NCBI RefSeq assembly: GCF_048282545.1
Contig: NZ_CP182485.1
Span: 1,550,001 to 1,614,000, forward strand
DNA: 64,000 nt
Direction: 5' to 3'
From: Opacimonas immobilis
Lineage (GTDB): Bacteria; Pseudomonadota; Gammaproteobacteria; Enterobacterales; Alteromonadaceae
Part shown: piece by piece, positions 25,434 to 38,011 of the stretch
Layout: each line of letters begins with the position of its first letter
How positions within the stretch are numbered: the first letter of the stretch is position 1
Notes under the pieces: generated by a model
Seen by the model: only the letters and a program-made list of their open reading frames with translations
Database searches by the model: none
What the model was told of the DNA's origin: nothing
Program-made: the position numbers and the translations under genes

Positions 25434-28037
25434 ATGGTGCGTACTACCGCTCAAATCAGACAATCCTTTTTAGATTATTTTGCCAAGCAGGGTCATCAAA
25501 CGGTGGCTTCATCTTCGCTCGTTCCTGCAGACGATCCGACATTATTATTTACCAATGCCGGCATGAATCAGTTTAAAGACGTTTTTTTAGGGACAGAACA
25601 ACGTATCTACCAGCGCGCAGTGTCGTCGCAACGTTGTGTTCGTGCCGGTGGTAAACACAATGACTTAGATAATGTAGGTTACACGGCGCGTCATCATACC
25701 TTTTTTGAAATGCTGGGTAACTTCTCCTTTGGCGACTACTTTAAAAACGATGCGATTCGCTTCGCGTGGGAATTTTTGACGGTAGAGTTGGGTCTGCCTA
25801 AAGAAAAGCTTCTTGTCACTGTTTATGCTGAAGACGATGAGGCCTATGGTATTTGGCAAAACGAAATCGGTTTGTCAGAAGAAAAAATAATCCGTATTGC
25901 TACATCAGACAATTTCTGGTCAATGGGCGATACCGGTCCTTGTGGTCCTTGTTCTGAGATATTTTACGATCACGGCGAACACATCTGGGGCGGTCCTCCA
26001 GGTTCACCTGAAGAGGATGGCGATCGTTTTATTGAAATTTGGAACCTAGTTTTTATGCAGTTCAACCGTTCTGCTGATGGCACAATGGCACCTTTGCCCA
26101 AACCATCGATCGATACGGGAATGGGATTAGAACGCATATCAGCCATTCTACAAAATGTGCACAGCAACTATGAGATTGATATTTTTCAAGCGCTCATAAA
26201 AGCCGCGGCTGATGTTGTTGGCACAACTGATCTTGAAGACAAATCACTTCGAGTGATTGCCGACCATATACGTTCTTGTGCATTTTTGATTGCCGATGGT
26301 GTGATGCCATCTAACGAAGGTCGCGGATATGTTTTACGTCGAATTATTCGTCGTGCAGTGCGTCATGGATATAAGTTGGGTGCAGATGATATCTTTTTCT
26401 ACAAATTAGTTTCTGCGTTAAACACTCAAATGGGTGAAGCGTATCCGGAACTAGCTGCTCAACAACCGGTGATTGAAAAAGTCTTGCGTGTAGAAGAAGA
26501 GCAGTTTGCAAAAACACTTGATAGAGGGATGCAAATCTTAAACGCAGCGTTAGCTGACCTTGAAGGAAGTGTGATCCCTGGCCAGACGGTTTTCAAGTTA
26601 TATGATACCTATGGTTTCCCTGCAGATTTAACCGCTGATGTGGCGCGCGAACAAAATTTTACGATTGATGAAGATGGCTTCGCCAAGGCGATGCAAGAGC
26701 AGCGTGAAAGAGCACAGTCGGCAAGTAATTTTGGTACCGATTACAATGAGTTGTTGAGTATAAGCCATCAAACTGAATTTACCGGTTATGATAAAACTGT
26801 GTCTGACGCGACGGTGCTTGAACTCATAGTGGACAACCAATCGGTTGAATCAGTAACTCCAGGCCAAACAGCGCTCGTTATTTTAGATAAGACCGCATTT
26901 TATGCAGAATCGGGTGGTCAAGTTGGCGACTCAGGTGATTTACTTTCTACATCCGGTGATGTGCTTTTTGTGGTACAAGATACACAAAAAGTAAGCAATG
27001 CATTTGGTCATCAAGGTGTTGCACAACAATTATTAAAAGTGGGTGACGTTGTTAACACCGCTATTGATACTTCTCGACGTCAAGCCATTAAGCTCAATCA
27101 CTCAGCAACTCACTTATTGCATGCAGCGTTAAGATCGTTACTGGGTGAGCATGTGCAACAAAAAGGTTCGTTAGTGGATCATGAAAAACTCCGCTTTGAT
27201 TTTGCGCATTTTGAATCGATTACTAATGAACAGCTTGAAGAAATTGAGTCAATGGTGAACGCTCAAATTCGTCAAAACCATACATTACAAACTCAATTGA
27301 TGGATTTGGAAGCAGCAAAAGCGGCAGGGGCGATGGCACTGTTCGGTGAAAAATACGACGATGAAGTCCGTGTGGTATCCATGGGTGCGTTTTCGACTGA
27401 ACTCTGTGGTGGTACTCATGTTGACGCAACAGGTGACATCGGTTTATTCAAAATTACCTCAGAAAGTGGTATTGCTTCTGGTGTACGACGCATTGAAGCC
27501 GTAACGGGTGAAATTGCACTAAGAGCCATACAAGCACAGCAAGCATCGTTGCAATCTGTAGCTGCTGTACTCAAATCTGACTTAGCTGGCATCGTTAGCA
27601 AAGCACAGCTGCAACAAGATTCGTTCAAAAAATTAGAAAAAGAACTCATTCAACTCAAACAAAAACTGGCGTCTTCTCAGAGCAACGATTTGCTCAGTCA
27701 AGTTAAGAAAGTAGGAGATTACAACCTGTTGGTTGCAAACCTACCAGGTGTTGAAGCAAAAGCCCTACGCGGGATGTTAGATGAGTTGAAACAAAACCTT
27801 TCCTCTGGTTTCATCGTATTAGGTGTGCCAGGAGTTGGCAAGGTTAACTTAATTGCTGGAGTGACAAGTGATTTGGTTAATGTTGTAAAAGCAGGTGAAC
27901 TGGTTAACTTTGTTGCTATGCAAGTTGGTGGTAAAGGGGGCGGTAGACCTGATATGGCTCAAGCTGGGGGAACTCAACCTGAGCACTTGGACAAGGCACT
28001 AGACTCGGTATATCAATTTATACAAGAAAAAATTTAG
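25434..28037 (+). CDS. alaS: Alanyl-tRNA synthetase
   Basis: 867 residues. Class II synthetase that charges tRNA-Ala. The catalytic core (1-240) has the motifs FTNAGMNQFKDVFLG and RAGGKHNDLDNVG, the tRNA-recognition part and then the editing domain with the zinc-type motif HSATHLLHAALR and the later CGGTHVDATGD. The C-Ala domain ends GGKGGGRPDMAQAGG. ATG 25434 has AGGAACG upstream. A TATAAT at 25338-25343 is a plausible -10 for the alaS promoter in the 160-base gap after recX. Confidence 0.98.
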   Translation: MVRTTAQIRQSFLDYFAKQGHQTVASSSLVPADDPTLLFTNAGMNQFKDVFLGTEQRIYQRAVSSQRCVRAGGKHNDLDNVGYTARHHTFFEMLGNFSFGDYFKNDAIRFAWEFLTVELGLPKEKLLVTVYAEDDEAYGIWQNEIGLSEEKIIRIATSDNFWSMGDTGPCGPCSEIFYDHGEHIWGGPPGSPEEDGDRFIEIWNLVFMQFNRSADGTMAPLPKPSIDTGMGLERISAILQNVHSNYEIDIFQALIKAAADVVGTTDLEDKSLRVIADHIRSCAFLIADGVMPSNEGRGYVLRRIIRRAVRHGYKLGADDIFFYKLVSALNTQMGEAYPELAAQQPVIEKVLRVEEEQFAKTLDRGMQILNAALADLEGSVIPGQTVFKLYDTYGFPADLTADVAREQNFTIDEDGFAKAMQEQRERAQSASNFGTDYNELLSISHQTEFTGYDKTVSDATVLELIVDNQSVESVTPGQTALVILDKTAFYAESGGQVGDSGDLLSTSGDVLFVVQDTQKVSNAFGHQGVAQQLLKVGDVVNTAIDTSRRQAIKLNHSATHLLHAALRSLLGEHVQQKGSLVDHEKLRFDFAHFESITNEQLEEIESMVNAQIRQNHTLQTQLMDLEAAKAAGAMALFGEKYDDEVRVVSMGAFSTELCGGTHVDATGDIGLFKITSESGIASGVRRIEAVTGEIALRAIQAQQASLQSVAAVLKSDLAGIVSKAQLQQDSFKKLEKELIQLKQKLASSQSNDLLSQVKKVGDYNLLVANLPGVEAKALRGMLDELKQNLSSGFIVLGVPGVGKVNLIAGVTSDLVNVVKAGELVNFVAMQVGGKGGGRPDMAQAGGTQPEHLDKALDSVYQFIQEKI

Positions 28038-28161
28038 TATTTTCGATTTATTGAATAATACTTAGGACAGTGTTTTCGTGTGAACGAAACAACATGGAAG
28101 AAGTGAACCATACGTTTTCACAAACACATGGATGATAATTATAAGGAACAGGAGCAAAGCA

Positions 28162-28365
28162 ATGCTTATCTTAACTCGTCGTGTTGGAGAAACTTTAATG
28201 GTGGGAGACGATGTAACCGTTACCGTACTTGGTGTGAAAGGCAACCAAGTTCGCATCGGTGTGAACGCCCCCAAAGAAGTATCAGTTCATCGTGAAGAAA
28301 TTTACATGAGGATCCAAGCTGAAAAAGGATCTAACAATGGAACTGATTCTGGTTCTCCGGCTTAA
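28162..28365 (+). CDS. csrA: Carbon storage regulator CsrA
   Basis: 67 residues. RNA-binding global regulator that recognises GGA in hairpin loops of target mRNAs. It starts with the invariant MLILTRRVGETLMVGDDV and includes VRIGVNAPKEVSVHREEIY with the key R44-type region (VHREEI). The frame is open ten codons further upstream, but ATG 28162 has AGGAGC 6 bases before and gives the family start. Downstream of alaS, as in most Gammaproteobacteria, with its own terminator. Confidence 0.98.
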   Translation: MLILTRRVGETLMVGDDVTVTVLGVKGNQVRIGVNAPKEVSVHREEIYMRIQAEKGSNNGTDSGSPA

Positions 28366-28390
28366 TAACCAAAGTAACCAGAACAAAAGG

Positions 28391-28412
28391 CCGAGCTTTG
28401 CTCGGTTTTTTT
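28391..28412 (+). terminator. Terminator after csrA
   Basis: Arms CCGAGC and GCTCGG with loop TTT, followed by seven T. It lies 26 bases after the csrA stop. Confidence 0.92.
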
Positions 28413-28443
28413 GTATTTAAATGAAATAAATTCAAATAAAGTA

Positions 28444-28471
28444 TTGACGAGATAAATTAAGTCTGTACAAT
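28444..28471 (+). promoter_or_regulatory. rRNA promoter P1
   Basis: TTGACG (28444-28449) and TACAAT (28466-28471) with a 16-base spacer, an AT-rich upstream element, and a G/C-rich discriminator starting GCGCATC. This combination is typical of growth-rate and stringently controlled rRNA promoters. Confidence 0.75.
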
Positions 28472-28594
28472 GCGCATCTCGCTTGAGGGGGTAACCGCTT
28501 AAAGCGACAGCAAGACTAGATTTTATCTGGGTTTGCGGGATTTTTGGTCAATCTGTTTTGAGTGAAAATAATCACAAAAAACATAAAAAAAAGA

Positions 28595-28622
28595 TTGACA
28601 CTGAAAATCAAAAGCGTATCAT
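28595..28622 (+). promoter_or_regulatory. rRNA promoter P2
   Basis: TTGACA (28595-28600) and TATCAT (28617-28622) with a 16-base spacer, preceded by an A-rich stretch. The sequence just after it repeats the P1 downstream segment almost exactly (CGCATCTCGCTTGAG after P1, CGCATCCCGCTTGAG after P2), so the two promoters look like a tandem duplication. Confidence 0.75.
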
Positions 28623-28672
28623 ACGCATCCCGCTTGAGAGGAACACCTCAACAAGCACGAAGCTCCGGCTTC

Positions 28673-28687
28673 AACGTTCTTTAACAA
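28673..28687 (+). promoter_or_regulatory. boxA antitermination site in the 16S leader
   Basis: CGTTCTTTAACAATC resembles the rRNA boxA consensus TGCTCTTTAACA bound by NusB and S10. It lies about 75 bases before 16S rRNA. Confidence 0.65.
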
Positions 28688-28760
28688 TCAGATAACAAGA
28701 CAATTTGTGTGGGCACTCATTAAGAGTGTCACAACGACAATTCATATTTCGATATATTTT

Positions 28761-30292
<1,532 letters not shown>

Positions 30293-30375
30293 CTAAGAAA
30301 GTCGTAGACTTCTTAATGTAGTGTTCACACAGATTGTTTTGTTATTTAGAAGAAGACAAAGACGCCTAAGATTGC

Positions 30376-30452
<77 letters not shown>

Positions 30453-30599
30453 AAATTTGCGTAAGCTGTGTTGGACAATCGCTTGTGTATTATTAATACA
30501 CGACGCTCATGTCCGCCTTGCCTACCCAAATTTTCGCTGTACCAAGATTTGCTTGGAAGGTGTGGTGGTTAGCAACTTGGGGTAGTCTAGCGATACATT

Positions 30600-30675
30600 G
30601 GGGCTATAGCTCAGCTGGGAGAGCGCCTGATTTGCATTCAGGAGGTCAGCAGTTCGATCCTGCTTAGCTCCACCA
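30600..30675 (+). tRNA. alaT: tRNA-Ala (TGC)
   Basis: 76 bases including encoded CCA. Acceptor GGGGCTA pairs with TAGCTCC; anticodon TGC at 30633-30635; T-arm GTTCGATCC. Second tRNA of the 16S-23S spacer. The 147-base gap after tRNA-Ile holds only a small hairpin (around 30484-30500). Confidence 0.98.
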
Positions 30676-30772
30676 TTATCGCGGTGAAGACGGTCTAGTC
30701 TAGAGGGAAGAATGCCTTAGTGTTTATATATGAAGTTATGTATAAACATTAAGGTTTTTTAAAGCCTTATAT

Positions 30773-30784
30773 GTTCTTTAACAA
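30773..30784 (+). promoter_or_regulatory. boxA antitermination site before 23S
   Basis: GTTCTTTAACAA repeats the leader boxA and lies in the spacer about 245 bases before the 23S gene, where E. coli operons also carry a second boxA. Confidence 0.6.
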
Positions 30785-31028
30785 TTTGGAAAAGCTGATA
30801 TTAATTATATTCTATAACGATATAGTAACTGAGAGAGTTTGATGATGTTTCTTAGCAATAAGATAATGTTATCCAACGTCTAAACTACTTTATCTGACGA
30901 ACTGTGATTAGCTTGTCACCATGCAACGAAGCTTGTGCATTTATGCTCAAGTGGAATGAATAAACCGAATGCTTAGACATGCCAACTCTCATGTGTTGGC
31001 GCATACAAAAGGCGGTTTAGGGTTGTAT

Positions 31029-33906
<2,878 letters not shown>

Positions 33907-34066
33907 ACAACGCCTAAGCTGCTTGCGAGTGAGTAAGTGGAAGGTGTGTGACAAGCCAAGTGTAGAAATACACACAATTACAGAACAAAGATAAAGTAGT
34001 GTTACTTATCAATAGAGAATAGAGCGATATCAGATTTTTCCAGATAGTTAAAGCATAACCAGTTTA

Positions 34067-34185
34067 TGCTTGGCGACGATAGCAATACGGAACCACCTGA
34101 CTCCATCCCGAACTCAGTAGTGAAACGTATTAGCGGCGATGGTAGTGTGGGGCTTCCCCATGTGAGAGTAGCACATCGCCAAGCT
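34067..34185 (+). rRNA. rrf: 5S ribosomal RNA
   Basis: About 119 bases. Terminal stem TGCTTGGCG with CGCCAAGCT; internal CCGAACTCAG and GTAGTGTGGGG segments are typical. 160 bases after 23S. Confidence 0.97.
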
Positions 34186-34189
34186 CCTA
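34168..34189 (+). repeat. 5S 3'-tail repeat, copy 1
   Basis: 22 bases covering the last 18 of 5S rRNA plus four flanking bases; identical to 34338-34359. A third, degenerate copy is spread over 34429-34486 (GGAGAGTAGCATATCG, then GGAGCTCCTATTTAT). Each copy is followed by a separate terminator hairpin. Confidence 0.85.
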
Positions 34190-34197
34190 ATAAAACA

Positions 34198-34228
34198 ACC
34201 CTCAGCCTTACGGCTGGGGGTTTTTTAT
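34198..34228 (+). terminator. rRNA operon terminator 1
   Basis: Arms CCCTCAGCC and GGCTGGGGG (one G-T pair) with loop TTAC, followed by six T. It begins 13 bases after 5S. Confidence 0.92.
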
Positions 34229-34264
34229 TATGTCTGGTATATGAGTGCTACTCGAACGCAGTGA

Positions 34265-34329
34265 CCAAATCGTCAGGAACGATTTGGAACGACCAAAGGT
34301 CGGCCCGAAGGGCGGAGGGCAGGATGCCC
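34265..34329 (+). repeat. Array of four small hairpins between 5S-tail copies
   Basis: Four consecutive inverted repeats in 65 bases: CCAAATCGT/ACGATTTGG (loop 5), CGACC/GGTCG (loop 3), GCCC/GGGC (loop 3) and GGGC/GCCC (loop 5). It is more GC-rich than its surroundings and has no coding potential. It sits between 5S-tail copies 1 and 2. It looks like a small mobile or REP-like element, or a leftover of recombination between rRNA operons; I cannot tell which. Confidence 0.5.
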
Positions 34330-34337
34330 GGAGTAAT

Positions 34338-34359
34338 GTAGCACATCGCCAAGCTCCTA
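34338..34359 (+). repeat. 5S 3'-tail repeat, copy 2
   Basis: Exact 22-base copy of 34168-34189, offset by 170 bases, without the rest of a 5S gene. Followed by terminator 2. Confidence 0.85.
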
Positions 34360-34365
34360 TTAACG

Positions 34366-34394
34366 AAAAAGCCCACCTTGTGTGGGCTTTTTTG
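34366..34394 (+). terminator. rRNA operon terminator 2
   Basis: Arms AAAGCCCAC and GTGGGCTTT with a six-base loop, followed by a T run. It follows 5S-tail copy 2. Confidence 0.88.
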
Positions 34395-34486
34395 TTTATG
34401 CAGCATAGCAATATGATGTGCTGGCATTGGAGAGTAGCATATCGTCCACCGTCGGTAGACCTTGCCGGGACGGAGCTCCTATTTAT

Positions 34487-34520
34487 ACACAAGGCTCACC
34501 CTAACGGGTGGGCCTTGTGT
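34487..34520 (+). terminator. rRNA operon terminator 3
   Basis: A 15-base-pair stem (ACACAAGGCTCACCC with GGGTGGGCCTTGTGT, one G-T pair) and loop TAAC. The T run begins nine bases later (TTTTTTATTTT), so it is weaker than the other two. It follows the degenerate third 5S tail. Confidence 0.7.
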
Positions 34521-34634
34521 GTTTCTGGGGTTTTTTATTTTCTGTTTAACAAGTTTTTTGTGAACGTTAAAATCTTAAATATTTCCCGTAGTGTGCGGAT
34601 ATATTATTACTGATATTTTAAATATGAGAGTGAT

Positions 34635-35819
34635 ATGGATATTGTTAACGCACACACTAGCCACTCCAACACTGATACAGCACTATCGGATATTATTAAG
34701 CAGCTTAAGTCTCAGCATGATGATTACGATTTGTTAATTGTGTATTTCAATACAGATCACAATGTCAGTTCGATAAGACTGTATCTTCTTGAATATTTTT
34801 CATGTCCAATTGCACTGTCTTCGTCATGTCAAGGTGCATTGGGCATTAATGAGATTGGTGCTAATGCGAAAGCGCAAATTGTGGTTTTTGGCATCTCTGA
34901 CCCTTCTGGCTGTTATGGTGTTGGTATTGCTGATGTATCTTCAGATAATCCAAGAAAAGCAGCTCAGGATGCGTTAACTCAAGCGATCAGTACTTCTGCC
35001 AATCCTTATGAAACGCCCGCGCTTATTTGGTCCATCATGCCTCCTGGCCAAGAAGAAGAGCTGATTCAGGGCTTTGCTGATATTGTTGGTCCAAATGTTC
35101 CTGTATTTGGTGGTAGCTCTGCTGACAATGATGTTTCCGGGCAATGGCAACAAGGTTCACGTACTGATATTGGTACAGCATCAGTCGTGGTTGTAACATT
35201 ACAACCAAGCCATGCCATTGGCTATTCCTATAGCTCTGGTTATGAACCAACCGATACGACGCTTATTGCTCAATATTGTTCAGAACGCGTTGTTGCAAAG
35301 TTTGACGGTCAAACTGCTGCTAAGCGCTACAACGAACTGACAGAAGGGGCCATTGAGCACGCTATTCTAGGTGGAAATGTGCTCGGCAATACCACTCTTT
35401 TCCCATTAGGTAGAGCCATTCCCAATACAATAGGGATACCTGAGTATCTTTTATCGCATCCCGACTCGGTGACGACCAAAGGTGAATTAACTTTGTTTTC
35501 TCATATTGATGAAGGTCAAGAGTTAACATTAATGACAGGCAGTGTAGAAGGACTCGTGCAAAGAGCATCTGTTGTTGCTAAGAACGCCATTGATTTATTA
35601 CCAGATGGGAGTGAATGTGCCGGTGTACTTATGATTTATTGCGGTGGCTGTATGCTAACCATTGGCGATAATGTAAGCCAAATGCAAACTTTCTTAGCAG
35701 CATTTTTACCTAACATCCCAATTTGTGCAGCCTATACATTCGGTGAACAAGGTGCTTTTTTGGATGGTCAAAATAGACATGGTAATTTAATGATTTCAGC
35801 GGTAGCTTTTGCACGATGA
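34635..35819 (+). CDS. FIST-domain sensor protein, NosP-like
   Basis: 394 residues made of FIST-N (about 20-205) and FIST-C (about 215-375) domains. Typical segments are FGGSSADND in the middle and MIYCGGCMLTIGDNV plus YTFGEQGAF near the end. FIST proteins are soluble sensors; the NosP branch binds haem and nitric oxide and controls a cotranscribed histidine kinase in Pseudomonas, Vibrio, Shewanella and Legionella. The same arrangement is seen here: the stop TGA overlaps the start of a kinase gene (ATGA). The haem ligand cannot be assigned from sequence alone, so the ligand is inferred from the neighbour. The ribosome binding site is GAGAG. Confidence 0.85.
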   Translation: MDIVNAHTSHSNTDTALSDIIKQLKSQHDDYDLLIVYFNTDHNVSSIRLYLLEYFSCPIALSSSCQGALGINEIGANAKAQIVVFGISDPSGCYGVGIADVSSDNPRKAAQDALTQAISTSANPYETPALIWSIMPPGQEEELIQGFADIVGPNVPVFGGSSADNDVSGQWQQGSRTDIGTASVVVVTLQPSHAIGYSYSSGYEPTDTTLIAQYCSERVVAKFDGQTAAKRYNELTEGAIEHAILGGNVLGNTTLFPLGRAIPNTIGIPEYLLSHPDSVTTKGELTLFSHIDEGQELTLMTGSVEGLVQRASVVAKNAIDLLPDGSECAGVLMIYCGGCMLTIGDNVSQMQTFLAAFLPNIPICAAYTFGEQGAFLDGQNRHGNLMISAVAFAR

Positions 35820-37192
35820 GTCTTGAAAAAGAGTCCTTGCTCGAAAACCTCAATTTGATTTATCGCTTGAAAGAACAAGCGGAGTCGCTGCGTAAAGAAA
35901 GCGATATTTTGTTGCATGGTATGCGCGATATTTTAGAAGCGTCATCACGTGATGAACTCTATGACAAAATGTTCGGAATGTTTGGCAAAATTATCCCAAA
36001 TCGTGACTGTTTCATTCTTGTGCCATCTGAACTCGATCAGTTAATTTGTATGCATTCTACTGATATCCGTTTTGCTGAAACCGTGTGGCAGATGGATCCG
36101 GTGTTAGCATCGGTGATGCAAGGTAAGCCGAGTGCAATTTTTAATATTGGGATCCAGCCAGCTTGGCAACATCAAGATATTTTTCATAACGACATTAAGT
36201 CTGTTATGTATTGTCCGCTCAAAGAAGAAGGACACACCTCTATAATGGTATTTTGCGCGACAGAGATTGGCTTTTATACTCAAGAACACGTTAGCATAGC
36301 GACCCGATATCGAGACTTTATAGAGCAGACGATCTTATCTGTCAAAGCAAAGCTAGAGGCTCTGGCCACAGAACGGTTAAGAGAAGAGAAAGCCCTTGTT
36401 GAACGTTCGATGTTTCAATCTGAACGAATGGCTTCTTTAGGTTTGCTCGCAGCCGGCGTTGCGCATGAAATCAATAACCCCATCGGGTTTGTCAAATCCA
36501 ATGTAGAATATCTAACCAGTTACGCCCCTAAGTTAAAAGGATTTTTTACAGAGTTGCATCGAATTTTAAAGGGACAGGATTCGGCTGAGCACAAATTAGA
36601 ACTTATTGAAAACCTCTTTCCATATTTTCAATGTGATGAATTGATAGAGGAATATGATGATCTGTGTGAAGAAATGGTGGATGGTGTGGCACGGGTTAAA
36701 GATATCGTCGATAGTCTGCAGTCTTTTGTGCGCCAAGGTGACGATAATGATGCCCTATTCGTAGACATAACCCGCTGCATCAAAGATTCATTGCGTGTGG
36801 TGAACTCTAAATTTCAAAATATCGATGTCATCTTGAATTTGACGAATGAACTTCTAGCAAAAGGAACTGCAGGGCCATTTAATCAAGTGTTGGTGAATTT
36901 ATTTGTGAATGCTTCATATGCTATGTCTGGGAAAGGCGAAATGACCATCACGACAAGCTCGCTAGACGATGAAGTGTGCATTTCTATCAGTGATAGTGGT
37001 TGTGGTATGTCAGAGGAATCTGCCGCGCGAATTTTTGAACCTTTCTACACAACAAAACCCCAAGGCGAGGGCACTGGGTTAGGTTTGTATATTAGCTATA
37101 GTTTAATTGAAAGCTTTGGGGGACGAATTGAAGTCGACACTGAAGAAGGTGTTGGTACGACTTTTTATATTTGGCTGAAGCAGGTAAAATAA
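35816..37192 (+). CDS. Cytoplasmic histidine kinase paired with the FIST sensor
   Basis: 458 residues with no membrane segment. An N-terminal coiled coil (about 1-40) and GAF-like domain (about 40-175) lead into the dimerisation helix with the phospho-accepting H217 in AAGVAHEINNPIGFV. The ATPase domain has the N box NLFVNASYAM, SDSGCGM (G1), FEPFYTTK (F box) and GEGTGLGLYI (G2). No receiver or Hpt domain is attached, so a separate phosphotransfer protein or regulator must exist elsewhere. It overlaps the FIST gene by four bases. By analogy with NosP-NahK the pair may regulate biofilm formation or c-di-GMP; that is inference. Confidence 0.9.
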   Translation: MSLEKESLLENLNLIYRLKEQAESLRKESDILLHGMRDILEASSRDELYDKMFGMFGKIIPNRDCFILVPSELDQLICMHSTDIRFAETVWQMDPVLASVMQGKPSAIFNIGIQPAWQHQDIFHNDIKSVMYCPLKEEGHTSIMVFCATEIGFYTQEHVSIATRYRDFIEQTILSVKAKLEALATERLREEKALVERSMFQSERMASLGLLAAGVAHEINNPIGFVKSNVEYLTSYAPKLKGFFTELHRILKGQDSAEHKLELIENLFPYFQCDELIEEYDDLCEEMVDGVARVKDIVDSLQSFVRQGDDNDALFVDITRCIKDSLRVVNSKFQNIDVILNLTNELLAKGTAGPFNQVLVNLFVNASYAMSGKGEMTITTSSLDDEVCISISDSGCGMSEESAARIFEPFYTTKPQGEGTGLGLYISYSLIESFGGRIEVDTEEGVGTTFYIWLKQVK

Positions 37193-37197
37193 CATGC

Positions 37198-37959
37198 ATG
37201 AATATACTCCCAACAGATTACCCCTGTTTTGATGATTGTCGAAATTTATTACCCAACCCCGAGGTTGATTGGCCGACTGCCTTAGAGCTGGAAAAGATTT
37301 TCACACTACCATTGAGCTTAGTTGATGACCCATCACCTCAAAGTGAAAACGGTATATTATTGCAAAAACTTGGCTACGAAGGCTTCATCGAAAAGACCCG
37401 TAGCGTGCCAACCCGAAGTAATTACCACGATTGGTTTAATGCATTTATTTGGTCTCAATTTCCATCCACTAAATACCAACTTAATCAATGGCATGTCCAA
37501 GACATTGAAGTCAATGGATTGCACCCTCGTTCAAGATACCGTGATAGGATTACTCACTGGGATGAATGTGGCGTTATCTTATTGCATACCAAAGAATGCG
37601 ACGTACCAAGCTTGCTGGCAGAGCATGAGTGGGAAGATGCCTTTTATCGCAATAAAACGCAGTGGGGAGTGCAATGTAAAGCCGTGATTTTTGGTCATGC
37701 CATGTATGAAAGCCTACTCAACCCGTTTATCGGCTTGACAGCAAAATTCATTCCAATTGAAGTGCCACAAAACGTGATTACAGAATCAACTTCACTGCAT
37801 TTAACAGATATTGACCGTCGACTATTGGGGTATTTATCCGATTGGCAATTTTCGACCAAAATGTCCCCATTACCAATACTTGGAGTACCAGGTTGGTACC
37901 CCAACCAAGGACAAAGTTTTTATCAAAATACCCAGTATTTTATGCCGAAACGTCCCTAA
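37198..37959 (+). CDS. DUF3025 protein, unknown function
   Basis: 253 residues. It matches the DUF3025 family by the blocks NYHDWFNAFIWSQFPSTK, RDRITHWDECGVIL and VIFGHAMYESLLNPFIGLTAK. No signal peptide or membrane helix. No enzymatic function is known for the family; the conserved His, Asp and Trp residues hint at catalysis or metal binding. The frame is open upstream into the kinase gene, but ATG 37198, five bases after the kinase stop, is the natural start. Probably cotranscribed with the kinase. Confidence 0.8.
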   Translation: MNILPTDYPCFDDCRNLLPNPEVDWPTALELEKIFTLPLSLVDDPSPQSENGILLQKLGYEGFIEKTRSVPTRSNYHDWFNAFIWSQFPSTKYQLNQWHVQDIEVNGLHPRSRYRDRITHWDECGVILLHTKECDVPSLLAEHEWEDAFYRNKTQWGVQCKAVIFGHAMYESLLNPFIGLTAKFIPIEVPQNVITESTSLHLTDIDRRLLGYLSDWQFSTKMSPLPILGVPGWYPNQGQSFYQNTQYFMPKRP

Positions 37960-38011
37960 CAAAAATGATACAATCGCCCAACTATTACAAAGAATAACAA
38001 GAGACATGTAT

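Noticed and set aside
34265..34329. Possible CRISPR or tRNA
   Set aside because: The hairpins differ from each other, there are no regular spacers and no cloverleaf can be drawn.
34066..34613. ORFs over the 5S tails and terminators
   Set aside because: They cover rRNA, hairpins and terminators and have no independent support.
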